DNA of 64,000 nt from Eubacteriales bacterium (lineage in GTDB: Bacteria > Bacillota > Clostridia > Lachnospirales > Lachnospiraceae), in assembly GCA_030536575.1 (NCBI GenBank), contig JAUNPS010000019.1:1-64000 (forward strand). The letters are read 5' to 3'. This document shows positions 1 to 9,189 of this stretch, piece by piece. The position numbers were made by a program, and so were the translations under genes. A model generated the notes under the pieces. It searched no databases, had not been told where the DNA came from, and saw only the letters and a list, made by a program, of their open reading frames with translations. How positions within the stretch are numbered: position 1 is the first letter of the stretch; the number at the start of each line of letters is the position of its first letter.

Positions 1-71
1 AGAATACACATTCCCAAAAGGCAGGCTAAAAGATAAATTTACCTTTCGGAACTGTTGTAAAAGGGGCAGGC

Positions 72-100
72 TTTACATGGATAAAATAATATGGTATGCT
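72..100 (+). promoter_or_regulatory. SigA-type promoter of the murE operon
   Basis: TTTACA at 72-77 and TATGCT at 95-100 are separated by exactly 17 bp. Transcription would start near 107, giving a short leader with the GGAGG at 116-120 ahead of the murE ATG at 133. No other promoter of this quality is seen before prkC, so it may drive the whole packed run. Seen in sequence; activity is inferred. Confidence 0.65.
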
Positions 101-132
101 AAGGGCAAGAAAATTGGAGGCAGAAAATAGCT

Positions 133-1623
133 ATGAAACTGACAAACTTATTGGAAAGATGCGACTATACCTGTATCCAGGGGAGCACGGATGTGGAAGT
201 TTCCGCCATTGTCAATGATTCCAGGAAAGCCGTTCCGGGTTCCCTTTTCTTCTGTATTAAAGGGGCGGTCACAGACGGGCACGCCTACGCGAAGGACGTG
301 GTGGAAAAGGGGGCGAAAGTCCTGATCGTCCAGGATCCGGTGGAGGTTCCGGAGGATGTCACCGTGATTCAAGTGGCGGACAGCCGCTATGCCATGGCGC
401 TGGTCGCCGCGGCCTGGTACGGCCATCCGGCGGAACAGATGAAAGTGATCGGTATCACCGGCACGAAAGGAAAGACCACCACCACCTACCTGGTGAAGTC
501 CATCCTGGAATCCGCCGGGCACAAGGTGGGCCTGATCGGCACCATCGAAGCCATCATCGGCGACGAGCACATCCCGGCGAATAATACGACCCCGGAATCC
601 GTCCTGATCCAGGAATATTTCCGAAAAATGGCGGACGCGGGCTGCGACTGCGTGGTGATGGAGGTTTCCTCCCAGGGGCTGATGCTGCACCGCACTGCCG
701 GATTTGTCTTTGAAATCGGTATTTTTACGAACCTGGGCGTGGATCACATCGGCCCGGCGGAGCATAAGAGCTTTGAAGAATACGCGGCGTGCAAAGGGAT
801 GCTGTTTAAACAGTGCCGGCTTGGCATTGTGAATGCGGACGACGCGCATCTGGACATGGTTCTGGACGGACATACCTGCGAAATCGAGACGTATGGCTTT
901 TCCGAAAAAGCGGATCTGCGGGCAGTCGATACCAGGATGGTTTCTAAGCCGGGGTATCTTGGCATAGCCTACCGGACGGAGGGGAATCTGGAGCTGGATG
1001 TGGAAATCGACATTCCGGGAAAATTCAGTGTGTATAACTCCCTGACGGCCATTGCGATCTGCCGCCATTTCGGTGTGGCCAGGGAAAATATCCTGACAGC
1101 CCTGAAAGCGGCGAAAGTAAAAGGCCGGATCGAAATGGTTCCGGTCTCCGACGAGTTTACGCTGATGATCGACTATGCGCACAATGCGATGAGCCTCGAA
1201 AGCCTGCTGACCACCCTGCGGGAGTATAACCCCGGACGTCTGGTCTGCCTGTTCGGCTGCGGCGGGAACCGTTCGAAAGACCGTCGCTATGAAATGGCCC
1301 ACGTTTCCGGCCGCCTTGCGGATTTTACGATTATTACGTCGGATAATCCGCGGTTTGAGGAACCGGAGGCCATTCTGGACGATATCGAGCAGGGCATGAA
1401 AGAAACAAAAGGGGCTTACGTCAAGATCGTGGACCGGAAAGAGGCGATTGCCTATGCGATCCACCACGGGCAGCCCGGCGACGTGATCGTGCTGGCCGGG
1501 AAGGGCCACGAGGATTATCAGGAAATCCGCGGCGTGAAGCACCATATGGACGAGCGGGAGCTGATCGCGGAAATCCTGGAAGAGGGAGGAATCCGTGGCA
1601 CTGTACGCAAATGTAATCGTTGA
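133..1623 (+). CDS. murE: UDP-N-acetylmuramoyl-L-alanyl-D-glutamate--2,6-diaminopimelate ligase
   Basis: Cytoplasmic Mur ligase that adds the third stem-peptide residue to UDP-MurNAc-L-Ala-D-Glu using ATP. The 496-residue length is normal. The ATP-binding loop GITGTKGKTTTT lies near residues 107-118, the central domain carries VMEVSSQGL, and the C-terminal domain has DNPR near residue 404, the signature of enzymes selecting meso-diaminopimelate rather than lysine. The peptidoglycan is therefore probably mDAP-type. The ATG follows GGAGG by 12 bases, a rather long spacing. The gene is separated from the main division cluster, and its 3' end overlaps priA by 29 bp. Confidence 0.95.
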   Translation: MKLTNLLERCDYTCIQGSTDVEVSAIVNDSRKAVPGSLFFCIKGAVTDGHAYAKDVVEKGAKVLIVQDPVEVPEDVTVIQVADSRYAMALVAAAWYGHPAEQMKVIGITGTKGKTTTTYLVKSILESAGHKVGLIGTIEAIIGDEHIPANNTTPESVLIQEYFRKMADAGCDCVVMEVSSQGLMLHRTAGFVFEIGIFTNLGVDHIGPAEHKSFEEYAACKGMLFKQCRLGIVNADDAHLDMVLDGHTCEIETYGFSEKADLRAVDTRMVSKPGYLGIAYRTEGNLELDVEIDIPGKFSVYNSLTAIAICRHFGVARENILTALKAAKVKGRIEMVPVSDEFTLMIDYAHNAMSLESLLTTLREYNPGRLVCLFGCGGNRSKDRRYEMAHVSGRLADFTIITSDNPRFEEPEAILDDIEQGMKETKGAYVKIVDRKEAIAYAIHHGQPGDVIVLAGKGHEDYQEIRGVKHHMDERELIAEILEEGGIRGTVRKCNR

Positions 1624-3814
1624 CATCACCCACGAAAGCCTGGACCGCACCTTTCAGTACCGCATCCCGGAAGCCCTCGCCTCCAAAGCCGAGCCCGGCA
1701 TGGTGGTACAGATCCCATTCGGGAAAGGCGACCGCCGGATTCGTGGCTATATTACGGAAATCACCGACCGGGCCGAGATCGACCCGGCCCGGATCAAAGA
1801 CCTTCAGGCCTTAGAAACCGAGGGCGTGGGCGTGGAATCCCGCCTGATCGCCCTGGCCTCCTGGATCCGTCAGTATTACGGCTGCACCATGATCCAGGCC
1901 CTAAAAACCGTGATTCCCGTGAAGAAAAAAGAAAAGGCAAAGGCGAAAACCAGCCTGTGCCTGGCCGTCTCCTGTGAGGAAGCGGCCGAAAAATTGGAAT
2001 TTTTCCAAAAAAAGCACCAGCAGGCCAGGGCCAGGCTCCTGGAAGCCCTCCTCTCGGAGCAGGAGCTTCCGATGGAGCTTGTGACCCGGAAGCTGAATAT
2101 CACCGCGCCCGTGATCCGCGCGCTGGAGGAGATGGGGCTGATCCGAAAAGAGACCGTCCAGGTCTACCGGAACCCCATTCATCTGAAAGGGGGCGCGGGG
2201 GCGCGGGTGACGCTGAACCAGGCCCAGCAGGCCGTTGTGGACGCGGTGGTGTCCCGGTGGGAGGAACCGGAGGCGAAGCCGTATCTGATCCACGGCGTCA
2301 CCGGCTGCGGAAAAACGGAAATTTATATGGAACTGATTGCTCACGCCATTGCGCAGGGGCAGCAGGCCATTGTGCTGATCCCGGAAATTGCCCTGACTTA
2401 CCAGACCGTCATCCGGTTCTACCGCCGGTTTGGCGAGCGGATTTCCATCCTGAATTCCCGATTGTCAAAAGGGGAACGCTACGACCAGTACGAACGCGCC
2501 AGACAGGGGCTGATCGATGTGATCATCGGCCCGCGCTCCGCGCTGTTTACACCGTTCCCGAACCTGGGAATCATCATTGTGGACGAAGAGCACGAGACTT
2601 CTTATAAAAGCGAAACCGTCCCCCGCTACCTGGCCAGGGAAGTGGCCGTGCGGCGCGGACAGTTGGAGGGGGCGCGGGTGGTGATGGGAAGCGCCACCCC
2701 CTCCCTGGAAGCCTACTACAAAGCGAAAAACGGCGAATATACGCTGTTTACGATAAAAGAACGGGTGGAAAAGCGAAGCCTCCCCCAGGTCGTCACCGCA
2801 GATCTGCGCACGGAGCTCGCGAAAGGAAACCGCTCGATTTTAAGCGGTATATTAAAAGAAGAGATGGCGCGCACCCTGGAGAAAGGGCAGCAGATGATGC
2901 TGTTCCTGAACCGGAGAGGGTACGCAGGCTTTCTTTCCTGCCGTTCCTGCGGCGCTGTCATCAAATGCCCCCACTGCGACGTTTCCCTGTCCCTGCACCG
3001 AAACGGGCGTCTGGTGTGCCATTACTGCGGCTATGAGACGGAGAACCCCGGAAGCTGCCCCACCTGCGGTTCCGGCTTCCTGCGAAGTTTCGGGATCGGG
3101 ACCCAGCAGGCGGAAGAACTGGTTCAAAAAGAGTTTCCGGATGCGCGCATCCTGCGCATGGATCTGGACACCACCAGAGAGAAGGACGGGCATGAAAAAA
3201 TCCTTTCCGCCTTTGCAGACCGGGAAGCCGATATCCTGATCGGCACCCAGATGATCGTCAAAGGCCACGACTTTCCGGGCGTGACCCTGGTGGGGATCCT
3301 GGCGGCGGACATGTCCCTGCACGCCAGCGATTACCGGGCAGCGGAGCGGACGTTCCAACTGCTGACCCAGGCCGCGGGCCGGGCCGGGCGGGGGACAGAG
3401 GAAGGAAAAGTGATTATCCAGACCTACGACCCGGAGCATTACAGTATCCAGGCGGCTGTGCGGCAGGACTATGAAGCCTTTTACGGGCAGGAGATTTTGT
3501 ACCGCCAGATTTCCGGCTATCCCCCGGCAGGCTGTATGATGGCCATTCACGGAAGCTGTGAGGAAGCGGATTATCTGGAACTGGCGATGGATTACCTGCG
3601 GAAATTCCTGGAACGCCTGGCGGGCAGGTGCCGGGCCGGAATCATTGGCCCCGCAGACGAAACCGTCGCGAAGATTAACGACGTTTACCGGAAAGTGATC
3701 TACGTTAAACACGAAGACGAGCGGGCATTGACCCTGCTGAAAGCAAAAGTGGAACAATACATGGAAATGAACGAAGGATTTCGAAAACTGACGATCCAGT
3801 TCGAACGGAACTGA
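1595..3814 (+). CDS. priA: Primosomal protein N', replication restart helicase
   Basis: Superfamily 2 helicase that recognises stalled forks and reloads the replicative helicase. The 739-residue protein has an N-terminal DNA-binding domain, Walker A GVTGCGKTE near residue 234, a DEEH box near 329, and a zinc-binding insertion with paired CxxC motifs (CRSC, CPHC, CHYC, CPTC) at about 448-495. Later helicase motifs include GTQMIVKGHDF and QAAGRAGR. The start is GTG at 1595, supported by GGGAGGA at 1583-1589, and lies inside the end of murE, so the two are probably translationally coupled. Next comes def after 28 bp. Confidence 0.96.
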   Translation: MALYANVIVDITHESLDRTFQYRIPEALASKAEPGMVVQIPFGKGDRRIRGYITEITDRAEIDPARIKDLQALETEGVGVESRLIALASWIRQYYGCTMIQALKTVIPVKKKEKAKAKTSLCLAVSCEEAAEKLEFFQKKHQQARARLLEALLSEQELPMELVTRKLNITAPVIRALEEMGLIRKETVQVYRNPIHLKGGAGARVTLNQAQQAVVDAVVSRWEEPEAKPYLIHGVTGCGKTEIYMELIAHAIAQGQQAIVLIPEIALTYQTVIRFYRRFGERISILNSRLSKGERYDQYERARQGLIDVIIGPRSALFTPFPNLGIIIVDEEHETSYKSETVPRYLAREVAVRRGQLEGARVVMGSATPSLEAYYKAKNGEYTLFTIKERVEKRSLPQVVTADLRTELAKGNRSILSGILKEEMARTLEKGQQMMLFLNRRGYAGFLSCRSCGAVIKCPHCDVSLSLHRNGRLVCHYCGYETENPGSCPTCGSGFLRSFGIGTQQAEELVQKEFPDARILRMDLDTTREKDGHEKILSAFADREADILIGTQMIVKGHDFPGVTLVGILAADMSLHASDYRAAERTFQLLTQAAGRAGRGTEEGKVIIQTYDPEHYSIQAAVRQDYEAFYGQEILYRQISGYPPAGCMMAIHGSCEEADYLELAMDYLRKFLERLAGRCRAGIIGPADETVAKINDVYRKVIYVKHEDERALTLLKAKVEQYMEMNEGFRKLTIQFERN

Positions 3815-3842
3815 CCGGTCAGACAAAAATGGAGGAAAAAAC

Positions 3843-4319
3843 ATGGCTTTAAGAAAAATCAGAATTATGGGTGACGAGGTACTGGAAAAAGTGTGCAGGC
3901 CGGTAGAGAAAATGACGCCGCGGATCAAAGAATTGATCGGTGACATGTTCGACACCATGTACGACGGAATGGGCGTGGGCCTGGCGGGCCCCCAGGTGGG
4001 CGTGCTGAGACGGATCTGCGTCATTGACACGGACGGCGAGCCCTATGTGCTGATCAACCCGGAAATCCTGGAAACCTCCGGAGAGCAGACCGGAAACGAG
4101 GGCTGCTTAAGCCTGCCGGGCCAGTACGGCCAGGTAACCCGGCCCGATTACGTAAAAGTAAAGGCCCTGAATGAAAATATGGAAGAATACATCCTGGAAG
4201 GAACCGGGCTTTTAGCCCGCGCCATCTGCCACGAATGCGAGCACCTGGACGGGATCATGTTCGTAAGCCACGTGGAGGGCGAGCTGTTCGAGCTGTCCGA
4301 AGAGGATGAAGAAGAATAG
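3843..4319 (+). CDS. def: Peptide deformylase
   Basis: Metalloenzyme that removes the formyl group from the initiator methionine of nascent proteins. All three family motifs are present: GVGLAGPQVG near residue 44, EGCLSLPG near 86, whose cysteine binds metal, and HECEH near 130, which supplies two histidine ligands and the catalytic glutamate. The 158-residue length is usual for short Firmicute deformylases. It is followed directly by fmt, whose product adds the same formyl group, a very common pairing. The C-terminus is strongly acidic (EEDEEE). Confidence 0.96.
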   Translation: MALRKIRIMGDEVLEKVCRPVEKMTPRIKELIGDMFDTMYDGMGVGLAGPQVGVLRRICVIDTDGEPYVLINPEILETSGEQTGNEGCLSLPGQYGQVTRPDYVKVKALNENMEEYILEGTGLLARAICHECEHLDGIMFVSHVEGELFELSEEDEEE

Positions 4320-4329
4320 GAGAGTGCGC

Positions 4330-5262
4330 ATGAACGTTATTTTTATGGGAACGCCGGACTTTTCCGTGGGAACCCTGGAAGCGCTGCTGGCCTCGCGCCA
4401 TGAGGTGCTTGCCGCTGTGACCCAGCCGGATAAGCCCAAAGGAAGAGGGAAGGCCATGCAGTTCCCTCCGGTCAAGGAGGTGGCCGTCCGGGCGGGGATT
4501 CCGGTCTATCAGCCCCAAAGGGTGCGGGAGCCGGAGTTTCTGGAAACCTTAAAAGAGCTGGGGCCGGATGTGATCGTTGTGGTGGCCTTTGGCCAGATCA
4601 TTCCCCAGGCCATTCTGGATATTCCGAGATATGGCTGTATTAATGTTCACGCCTCCCTGCTCCCGAAATACCGGGGAGCCGCCCCGATCCAATGGGCGGT
4701 AATCGATGGCGAGCGCGAATCCGGCGTTACGACTATGCAGATGGATGCCGGGCTGGATACCGGGGACATGCTTTTGAAAACCGTGGTGCCCCTTGCGCCG
4801 GATGAGACCGGAGGCAGCCTGTTCGACAAGCTGTCGGATGCGGGCGCGAAGCTTCTGCTAGAGACCCTGGACGGACTGGAAAACGGGACGATTATTCCGG
4901 AAAAACAGGGGGAAGCGACGACCGAATACGCGAAAATGCTGACGAAAGATATGGGAGAGATCCACTGGACGGCTTCGGCCAAACAGATCGAGCGGCTGAT
5001 CCGGGGGCTGAACCCATGGCCCAGCGCATACACCCACATCCATGGGAAAACGTTAAAAATCTGGAAGGCAAAGGTGCAGGATGCGCATTCCGAACAGGAA
5101 CCCGGCACAGTCCTCCAGGCCTCGAAAGGACAGCTCCTGATCCAGACCGGAGAGGGCGTCCTGGCAGTCGAAGAGCTGCAGCTTGAGGGGAAAAAGCGCA
5201 TGGATACGGCGGCGTTTCTGCGCGGTTATTCCATTGAGGAGGGAACCGTTTTATGTTGTTAA
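4330..5262 (+). CDS. fmt: Methionyl-tRNA formyltransferase
   Basis: Transfers a formyl group from 10-formyltetrahydrofolate to initiator Met-tRNA. The N-terminal Rossmann domain begins MNVIFMGTPDF, and the catalytic region HASLLPKYRGAAPIQWA lies near residue 106. The start chosen is ATG 4330, because AGGAG at 4318-4322 is well spaced and the family begins at MNVIFMG; an in-frame ATG at 4306 would only add residues inside def. The length of 310 residues is normal. The 3' end overlaps the next gene by 10 bp. Confidence 0.95.
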   Translation: MNVIFMGTPDFSVGTLEALLASRHEVLAAVTQPDKPKGRGKAMQFPPVKEVAVRAGIPVYQPQRVREPEFLETLKELGPDVIVVVAFGQIIPQAILDIPRYGCINVHASLLPKYRGAAPIQWAVIDGERESGVTTMQMDAGLDTGDMLLKTVVPLAPDETGGSLFDKLSDAGAKLLLETLDGLENGTIIPEKQGEATTEYAKMLTKDMGEIHWTASAKQIERLIRGLNPWPSAYTHIHGKTLKIWKAKVQDAHSEQEPGTVLQASKGQLLIQTGEGVLAVEELQLEGKKRMDTAAFLRGYSIEEGTVLCC

Positions 5263-5993
5263 GCTATGCAAATTCTTTTTACGGCTACGGCTATGGCCGG
5301 GGCGGGATGTACTTTGACTGGACGTACCTGCTGGTGCTGGCCGGGCTGATCCTTTCCCTGCTCGCCCAGGGAAAAGTAAAGTCTACCTTTGCGAAATATT
5401 CGAAGGTGCGCAGCATGCAGGGCCTGACCGGAGCACAGGCGGCCGAGCGGGTGCTGCAGGCCGCGGGCATTTATGATGTATCCATCCAGCGGGTTTCCGG
5501 AAACCTGACCGACCACTACGATCCCAGAAGCAAGGTGCTGCGCCTTTCCGACAGCACCTATGGCTCGAATTCCGTGGCGGCGGTGGGCGTAGCGGCCCAT
5601 GAGTGCGGCCATGCGATCCAGCATCAGAAAAAATACGGCCCCCTGGTTTTACGCAGCACGCTGGTTCCGGCGGCGAATCTGGGTTCCCAGCTTGCCTGGC
5701 CGATCTTTTTTGCGGGCCTGATCTTTTCCATGCAGCCCCTGCTGACGGCGGGGATCGTGCTGTTCGGCCTGGCCGTCTTATTCCAGCTTGTGACCCTTCC
5801 GGTGGAAGTGAACGCTTCCCGCCGGGCAGTGGCGATCCTGGACGAGACGGGCCTGGTGACAGACCGGGAAAAGGACGGCGTGAAAAAGGTGCTGACGGCT
5901 GCGGCGCTGACCTATGTGGCGGCCCTTGCATCGTCGATTCTGCAATTGCTGCGTCTGATTATACTGGCAGGAGGGCGAAGACGTGACGACTGA
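5253..5993 (+). CDS. Membrane zinc metallopeptidase, YugP family (Zn_peptidase_2)
   Basis: Predicted integral membrane metallopeptidase of the YugP family (PF04298). The 246-residue protein has an N-terminal Gly/Tyr-rich segment, a first membrane helix, then AAHECGHAIQHQ near residues 113-124, whose HExxH would bind zinc. Two more hydrophobic segments and the family motif VEVNASRRA, probably carrying the third ligand, follow, and a hydrophobic C-terminus completes the protein. GAGGAGG at 5236-5242 supports ATG 5253, which overlaps the fmt stop. The substrate is unknown. Its place between translation genes and rsmB is conserved in many clostridia and probably reflects co-transcription rather than shared function. 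Confidence 0.88.
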   Translation: MLLSYANSFYGYGYGRGGMYFDWTYLLVLAGLILSLLAQGKVKSTFAKYSKVRSMQGLTGAQAAERVLQAAGIYDVSIQRVSGNLTDHYDPRSKVLRLSDSTYGSNSVAAVGVAAHECGHAIQHQKKYGPLVLRSTLVPAANLGSQLAWPIFFAGLIFSMQPLLTAGIVLFGLAVLFQLVTLPVEVNASRRAVAILDETGLVTDREKDGVKKVLTAAALTYVAALASSILQLLRLIILAGGRRRDD

Positions 5994-7341
5994 GGTCATC
6001 AATCTGAGAGAAATCATCCTGGGCGTTCTGATGGAAGTCATGGAAGAAGAAGCGTACAGCCATGTGGTTCTGCGGGAAGTCCTGGAAAAGTACCAATACC
6101 TGGAGAAACGGGATCGGGCGTTCATTTCCAGAGTTTCAGAAGGAACTCTGGAAAACCTGATCCAGATAGACTATATTCTGAACCAGTTTTCTACGGTGAA
6201 AACCGAGGACATGAAGCCGGCCATCCGGAACATCCTGCGCATGGCGGTCTACCAGCTCAAATATATGGACAATGTCCCGGATTCCGCCGTCTGCAACGAA
6301 AGCGTGAAACTGGCCCAGCGCAAAGGCTTCTATAACCTGAAAGGCTTTGTAAACGGCGTCCTGCGCAGCATTGCCCGGAATCTGGACAAAGTCGTCTACC
6401 CCGACCGGCAGGCCATGCCGGTTCCTTACCTTTCCGTGACCTATTCCATGCCGGAATGGATTCTGAAAAACTGGGTGGACGCCTACGGCTTCGACACTGT
6501 GGAGACCATCTGCAAAGCCTTCCAGGAGGAGCCCCCTACTTATCTTCGCTGTAATCTGAACAAAGCTTCGAAAGCGCAGATCATCGAAAGCCTGGAATCC
6601 CAGCGCATTGCGGTAAAAGAAGTTTCCTGTCTGGATTACGCGCTGGAGATCAGCAATTATAACTACTTAAAAGCCGTGGACGCCTTTAAAAACGGATGGG
6701 TGCAGGTACAGGACATCAGCTCCATGCTGGTGGCGGAGGCGGCCGATCCTAAGTGGGGCGACTACTGCATCGACGTGTGCGCGGCGCCTGGCGGAAAAGC
6801 CCTTCACCTGGCAGACAAGCTGAAGGGAAGCGGCTTCGTGGAAGCCAGGGATCTGACGGAAGCCAAGGTAGCCCTGCTGAAGGAGAACATTGAGCGTACC
6901 GGCGTGATCAACATGCAGGCAAACCGGGCGGACGCTACGATTTTTTATCCGGCATCTGCAGAAAAAGCCGATGTCCTGCTCTGCGACCTTCCCTGTTCCG
7001 GCCTTGGCGTGATCGGGCGGAAGCAGGATATCAAATATAAAATGACTCCGGCCAAGCAGGCGGAGATCGTCAAGCTTCAGCGAAAGATTCTGGACACGGT
7101 CTACCCCTATGTAAAAGTCGGCGGAACCCTGATCTACAGCACCTGTACCATCGGGGCCGAAGAGAACCAGTACAACCTGAAGTGGTTTCTGGAACACTAT
7201 CCGTTCCGTCTGGAAAGCATTGACCCCTATCTGTCCGAGGAGCTTCACAGCAAGACGACCCAGGCGGGGTATCTCCAGCTTCTGCCGGGCGTGCATCATT
7301 CGGACGGATTTTTCCTGGCAAGGCTTACGAGGATCGGTTAA
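5983..7341 (+). CDS. rsmB: 16S rRNA (cytosine-967 C5) methyltransferase RsmB
   Basis: SAM-dependent m5C methyltransferase of 16S rRNA, 452 residues. The N-terminal third is a NusB-like RNA-binding domain (helical, with REVLEKY and FVNGVLR). The catalytic domain has the SAM loop DVCAAPGGKA near residue 263, DLPCSGLG near 334 and the catalytic STCTIGAEEN near 387. The start is GTG at 5983, overlapping the peptidase gene. The stop overlaps the rlmN start as TAATG. The order rsmB-rlmN-prpC-prkC-rsgA-rpe-thiN is a classic Firmicute block. Confidence 0.95.
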   Translation: MTTEVINLREIILGVLMEVMEEEAYSHVVLREVLEKYQYLEKRDRAFISRVSEGTLENLIQIDYILNQFSTVKTEDMKPAIRNILRMAVYQLKYMDNVPDSAVCNESVKLAQRKGFYNLKGFVNGVLRSIARNLDKVVYPDRQAMPVPYLSVTYSMPEWILKNWVDAYGFDTVETICKAFQEEPPTYLRCNLNKASKAQIIESLESQRIAVKEVSCLDYALEISNYNYLKAVDAFKNGWVQVQDISSMLVAEAADPKWGDYCIDVCAAPGGKALHLADKLKGSGFVEARDLTEAKVALLKENIERTGVINMQANRADATIFYPASAEKADVLLCDLPCSGLGVIGRKQDIKYKMTPAKQAEIVKLQRKILDTVYPYVKVGGTLIYSTCTIGAEENQYNLKWFLEHYPFRLESIDPYLSEELHSKTTQAGYLQLLPGVHHSDGFFLARLTRIG

Positions 7342-8387
7342 TGGAAAAAACAGATATCAAATCATTGGATTATGAGGAACTGCAGGCGTTTCTGACCGGG
7401 ATGGGCGAGAAGCCGTTCCGGGCAAAGCAGATTTATCAGTGGATGCACGAAAAGCTGGCGGACGGTTTTTCGGAGATGACAAATCTCTCCGCCGCCCTGC
7501 GGGAACGGCTGGAGGAGACGTGCAGCTATACCTGCCTGGAGCCGGTGGAGATCCTGACCTCCCAGATCGACGGAACGCAGAAGTTTCTGTTCCGGCTGCA
7601 GGACGGCCATGTGATCGAGAGCGTCCTGATGAAATACCATCACGGGAATTCCGTTTGCATTTCTTCCCAGGCCGGGTGCCGCATGGGATGCCGGTTCTGC
7701 GCCTCCACCATCGGCGGCCTGCAGCGGGATCTGACGGTGGGGGAACTTCTGGATCAGGTCTACCGGATTCAGAAGCTTTCCGGGGAACGGGTTTCCAATC
7801 TGGTGTTAATGGGAACCGGCGAGCCCCTGGACAACTTTGAAAATGTGAAAAAATTTATCAGAATGTTGAGCGATTCCCACGGGCTGAATATCAGCCAGCG
7901 GAACATTACCCTTTCCACCTGCGGGCTGGTTCCGGAGATCCGGCGTCTCGCGGAGGAAGATTTTCAGATTACCCTCGCCCTTTCCCTGCATGCGTCCAGC
8001 CAGGAAAAGCGGAAGGCCCTGATGCCGGTTGCGAACCGCTATGAAATCGGCGAAGTGCTGGATGCGTGCCGTTTTTATTATGAGAAGACCGGGCGGAGGC
8101 TGACCTTCGAGTACAGCCTGGTAGGCGGCGTGAACGATACGAAAGAGGACGCAGGGCGGCTGGTAGGGCTGGTTTCGGGGCTGAACTGCCATGTGAATCT
8201 GATCCCGGTGAACCCCATCAAAGAGCGGGATTACGTCCAGTCGGATAAAAAAACAATTTTGAATTTCAAAAATAAACTTGAAAATTACGGAATTAATGTT
8301 ACTATTAGAAGAGAAATGGGCCGGGATATTAACGGCGCCTGCGGGCAGCTCCGACGGAGCTTTATGGAAGAGAAGAGCCATGTTTAG
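7341..8387 (+). CDS. rlmN: Dual-specificity 23S rRNA/tRNA adenine-C2 methyltransferase
   Basis: Radical-SAM enzyme that makes 2-methyladenosine in 23S rRNA (A2503) and in some tRNAs. The cluster-binding CxxxCxxC appears as CRMGCRFC near residues 113-120. The SAM motif MGTGEPLDN follows, and a C-terminal catalytic cysteine lies in NGACGQL. A conserved cysteine in LSTCGLV also matches the family. Length is 348 residues. It starts at the last base of the rsmB stop, indicating translational coupling. Confidence 0.95.
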   Translation: MEKTDIKSLDYEELQAFLTGMGEKPFRAKQIYQWMHEKLADGFSEMTNLSAALRERLEETCSYTCLEPVEILTSQIDGTQKFLFRLQDGHVIESVLMKYHHGNSVCISSQAGCRMGCRFCASTIGGLQRDLTVGELLDQVYRIQKLSGERVSNLVLMGTGEPLDNFENVKKFIRMLSDSHGLNISQRNITLSTCGLVPEIRRLAEEDFQITLALSLHASSQEKRKALMPVANRYEIGEVLDACRFYYEKTGRRLTFEYSLVGGVNDTKEDAGRLVGLVSGLNCHVNLIPVNPIKERDYVQSDKKTILNFKNKLENYGINVTIRREMGRDINGACGQLRRSFMEEKSHV

Positions 8388-8442
8388 CTGGATACGCAGG
8401 AAGAAAAGAACCGTTTGTGTGCATAGAAAGAAAGGAAAAACT

Positions 8443-9189
8443 ATGAACGCATATTGTCTGACGGATGTAGGAAGGCGCAGATCCTCGAACCAGGATTATG
8501 TCTACATCAGCGAAAAGCCGATTGGAAATCTGCCGAATCTGTTCGTGGTGGCCGACGGTATGGGCGGCCATAACGCAGGGGATCTGGCATCGCGGTATGC
8601 GGTGGAAGCCCTGGTCAAAAGCATTCGGAAAGAAAAAAAAGAGAAGAACCCGATTCCGATTATCGGAAAAGCGATAGAAGCAGCGAATGAAGAAGTCTTA
8701 AAAAAGGCCAGCACAGACCCGGTGCTTACCGGGATGGGGACGACCATGGTGGCGGCCACAGTCAGTAAGGGCTGCCTGTACGTGGCGAACGTGGGCGACA
8801 GCCGCCTGTACCTGATCCGCGACCGGATAAGACAGGTGACGAGAGACCATTCCCTGGTGGAAGAGATGGTGCGCCTTGGGGAGCTCACCGAAGAGGAAGC
8901 GCGCAATCATCCCGATAAAAACATCATTACCAGGGCCATCGGTGTCCGGAAAAACGTCCGCATCGATTTCTTCGATGAGGATCTGGAAGGGGAGGATACG
9001 ATTTTAATGTGTTCGGACGGCCTGAGCAACATGGTGACCGACGAGGACATGGAAGGGATTGTAAAAAACTGCAGTACCCTGCAGGAAGCAGCACTGAGAC
9101 TGATTGAGACGGCGAACGAGAACGGCGGCCGGGATAATATCGCGGTTGTTCTGGTGAAGCCACTGACGGGTGAGGTGAAGAGATGTTAA
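8443..9189 (+). CDS. prpC: PP2C-family serine/threonine protein phosphatase
   Basis: Manganese-dependent phosphatase that counteracts the PASTA kinase encoded just downstream. Family motifs occur in order: DVGRRRSSNQD near the N-terminus, VADGMGGHNAG, GTTMVAA, NVGDSRLYLI, SDGLSNM and GRDNIAVVLV; the aspartates bind the two metals. Start ATG 8443 follows AAAGGA by 6 bases and matches the usual beginning of the family. An alternative in-frame ATG at 8380 would overlap the rlmN stop and add 21 basic residues. The gene overlaps prkC by 7 bp, which fixes their stoichiometric pairing. Confidence 0.94.
   Translation: MNAYCLTDVGRRRSSNQDYVYISEKPIGNLPNLFVVADGMGGHNAGDLASRYAVEALVKSIRKEKKEKNPIPIIGKAIEAANEEVLKKASTDPVLTGMGTTMVAATVSKGCLYVANVGDSRLYLIRDRIRQVTRDHSLVEEMVRLGELTEEEARNHPDKNIITRAIGVRKNVRIDFFDEDLEGEDTILMCSDGLSNMVTDEDMEGIVKNCSTLQEAALRLIETANENGGRDNIAVVLVKPLTGEVKRC

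Noticed and set aside
148-1650. Minus-strand 500-codon frame opposite murE
   Set aside because: It is a GC-rich antisense shadow; murE is complete on the plus strand with all motifs.
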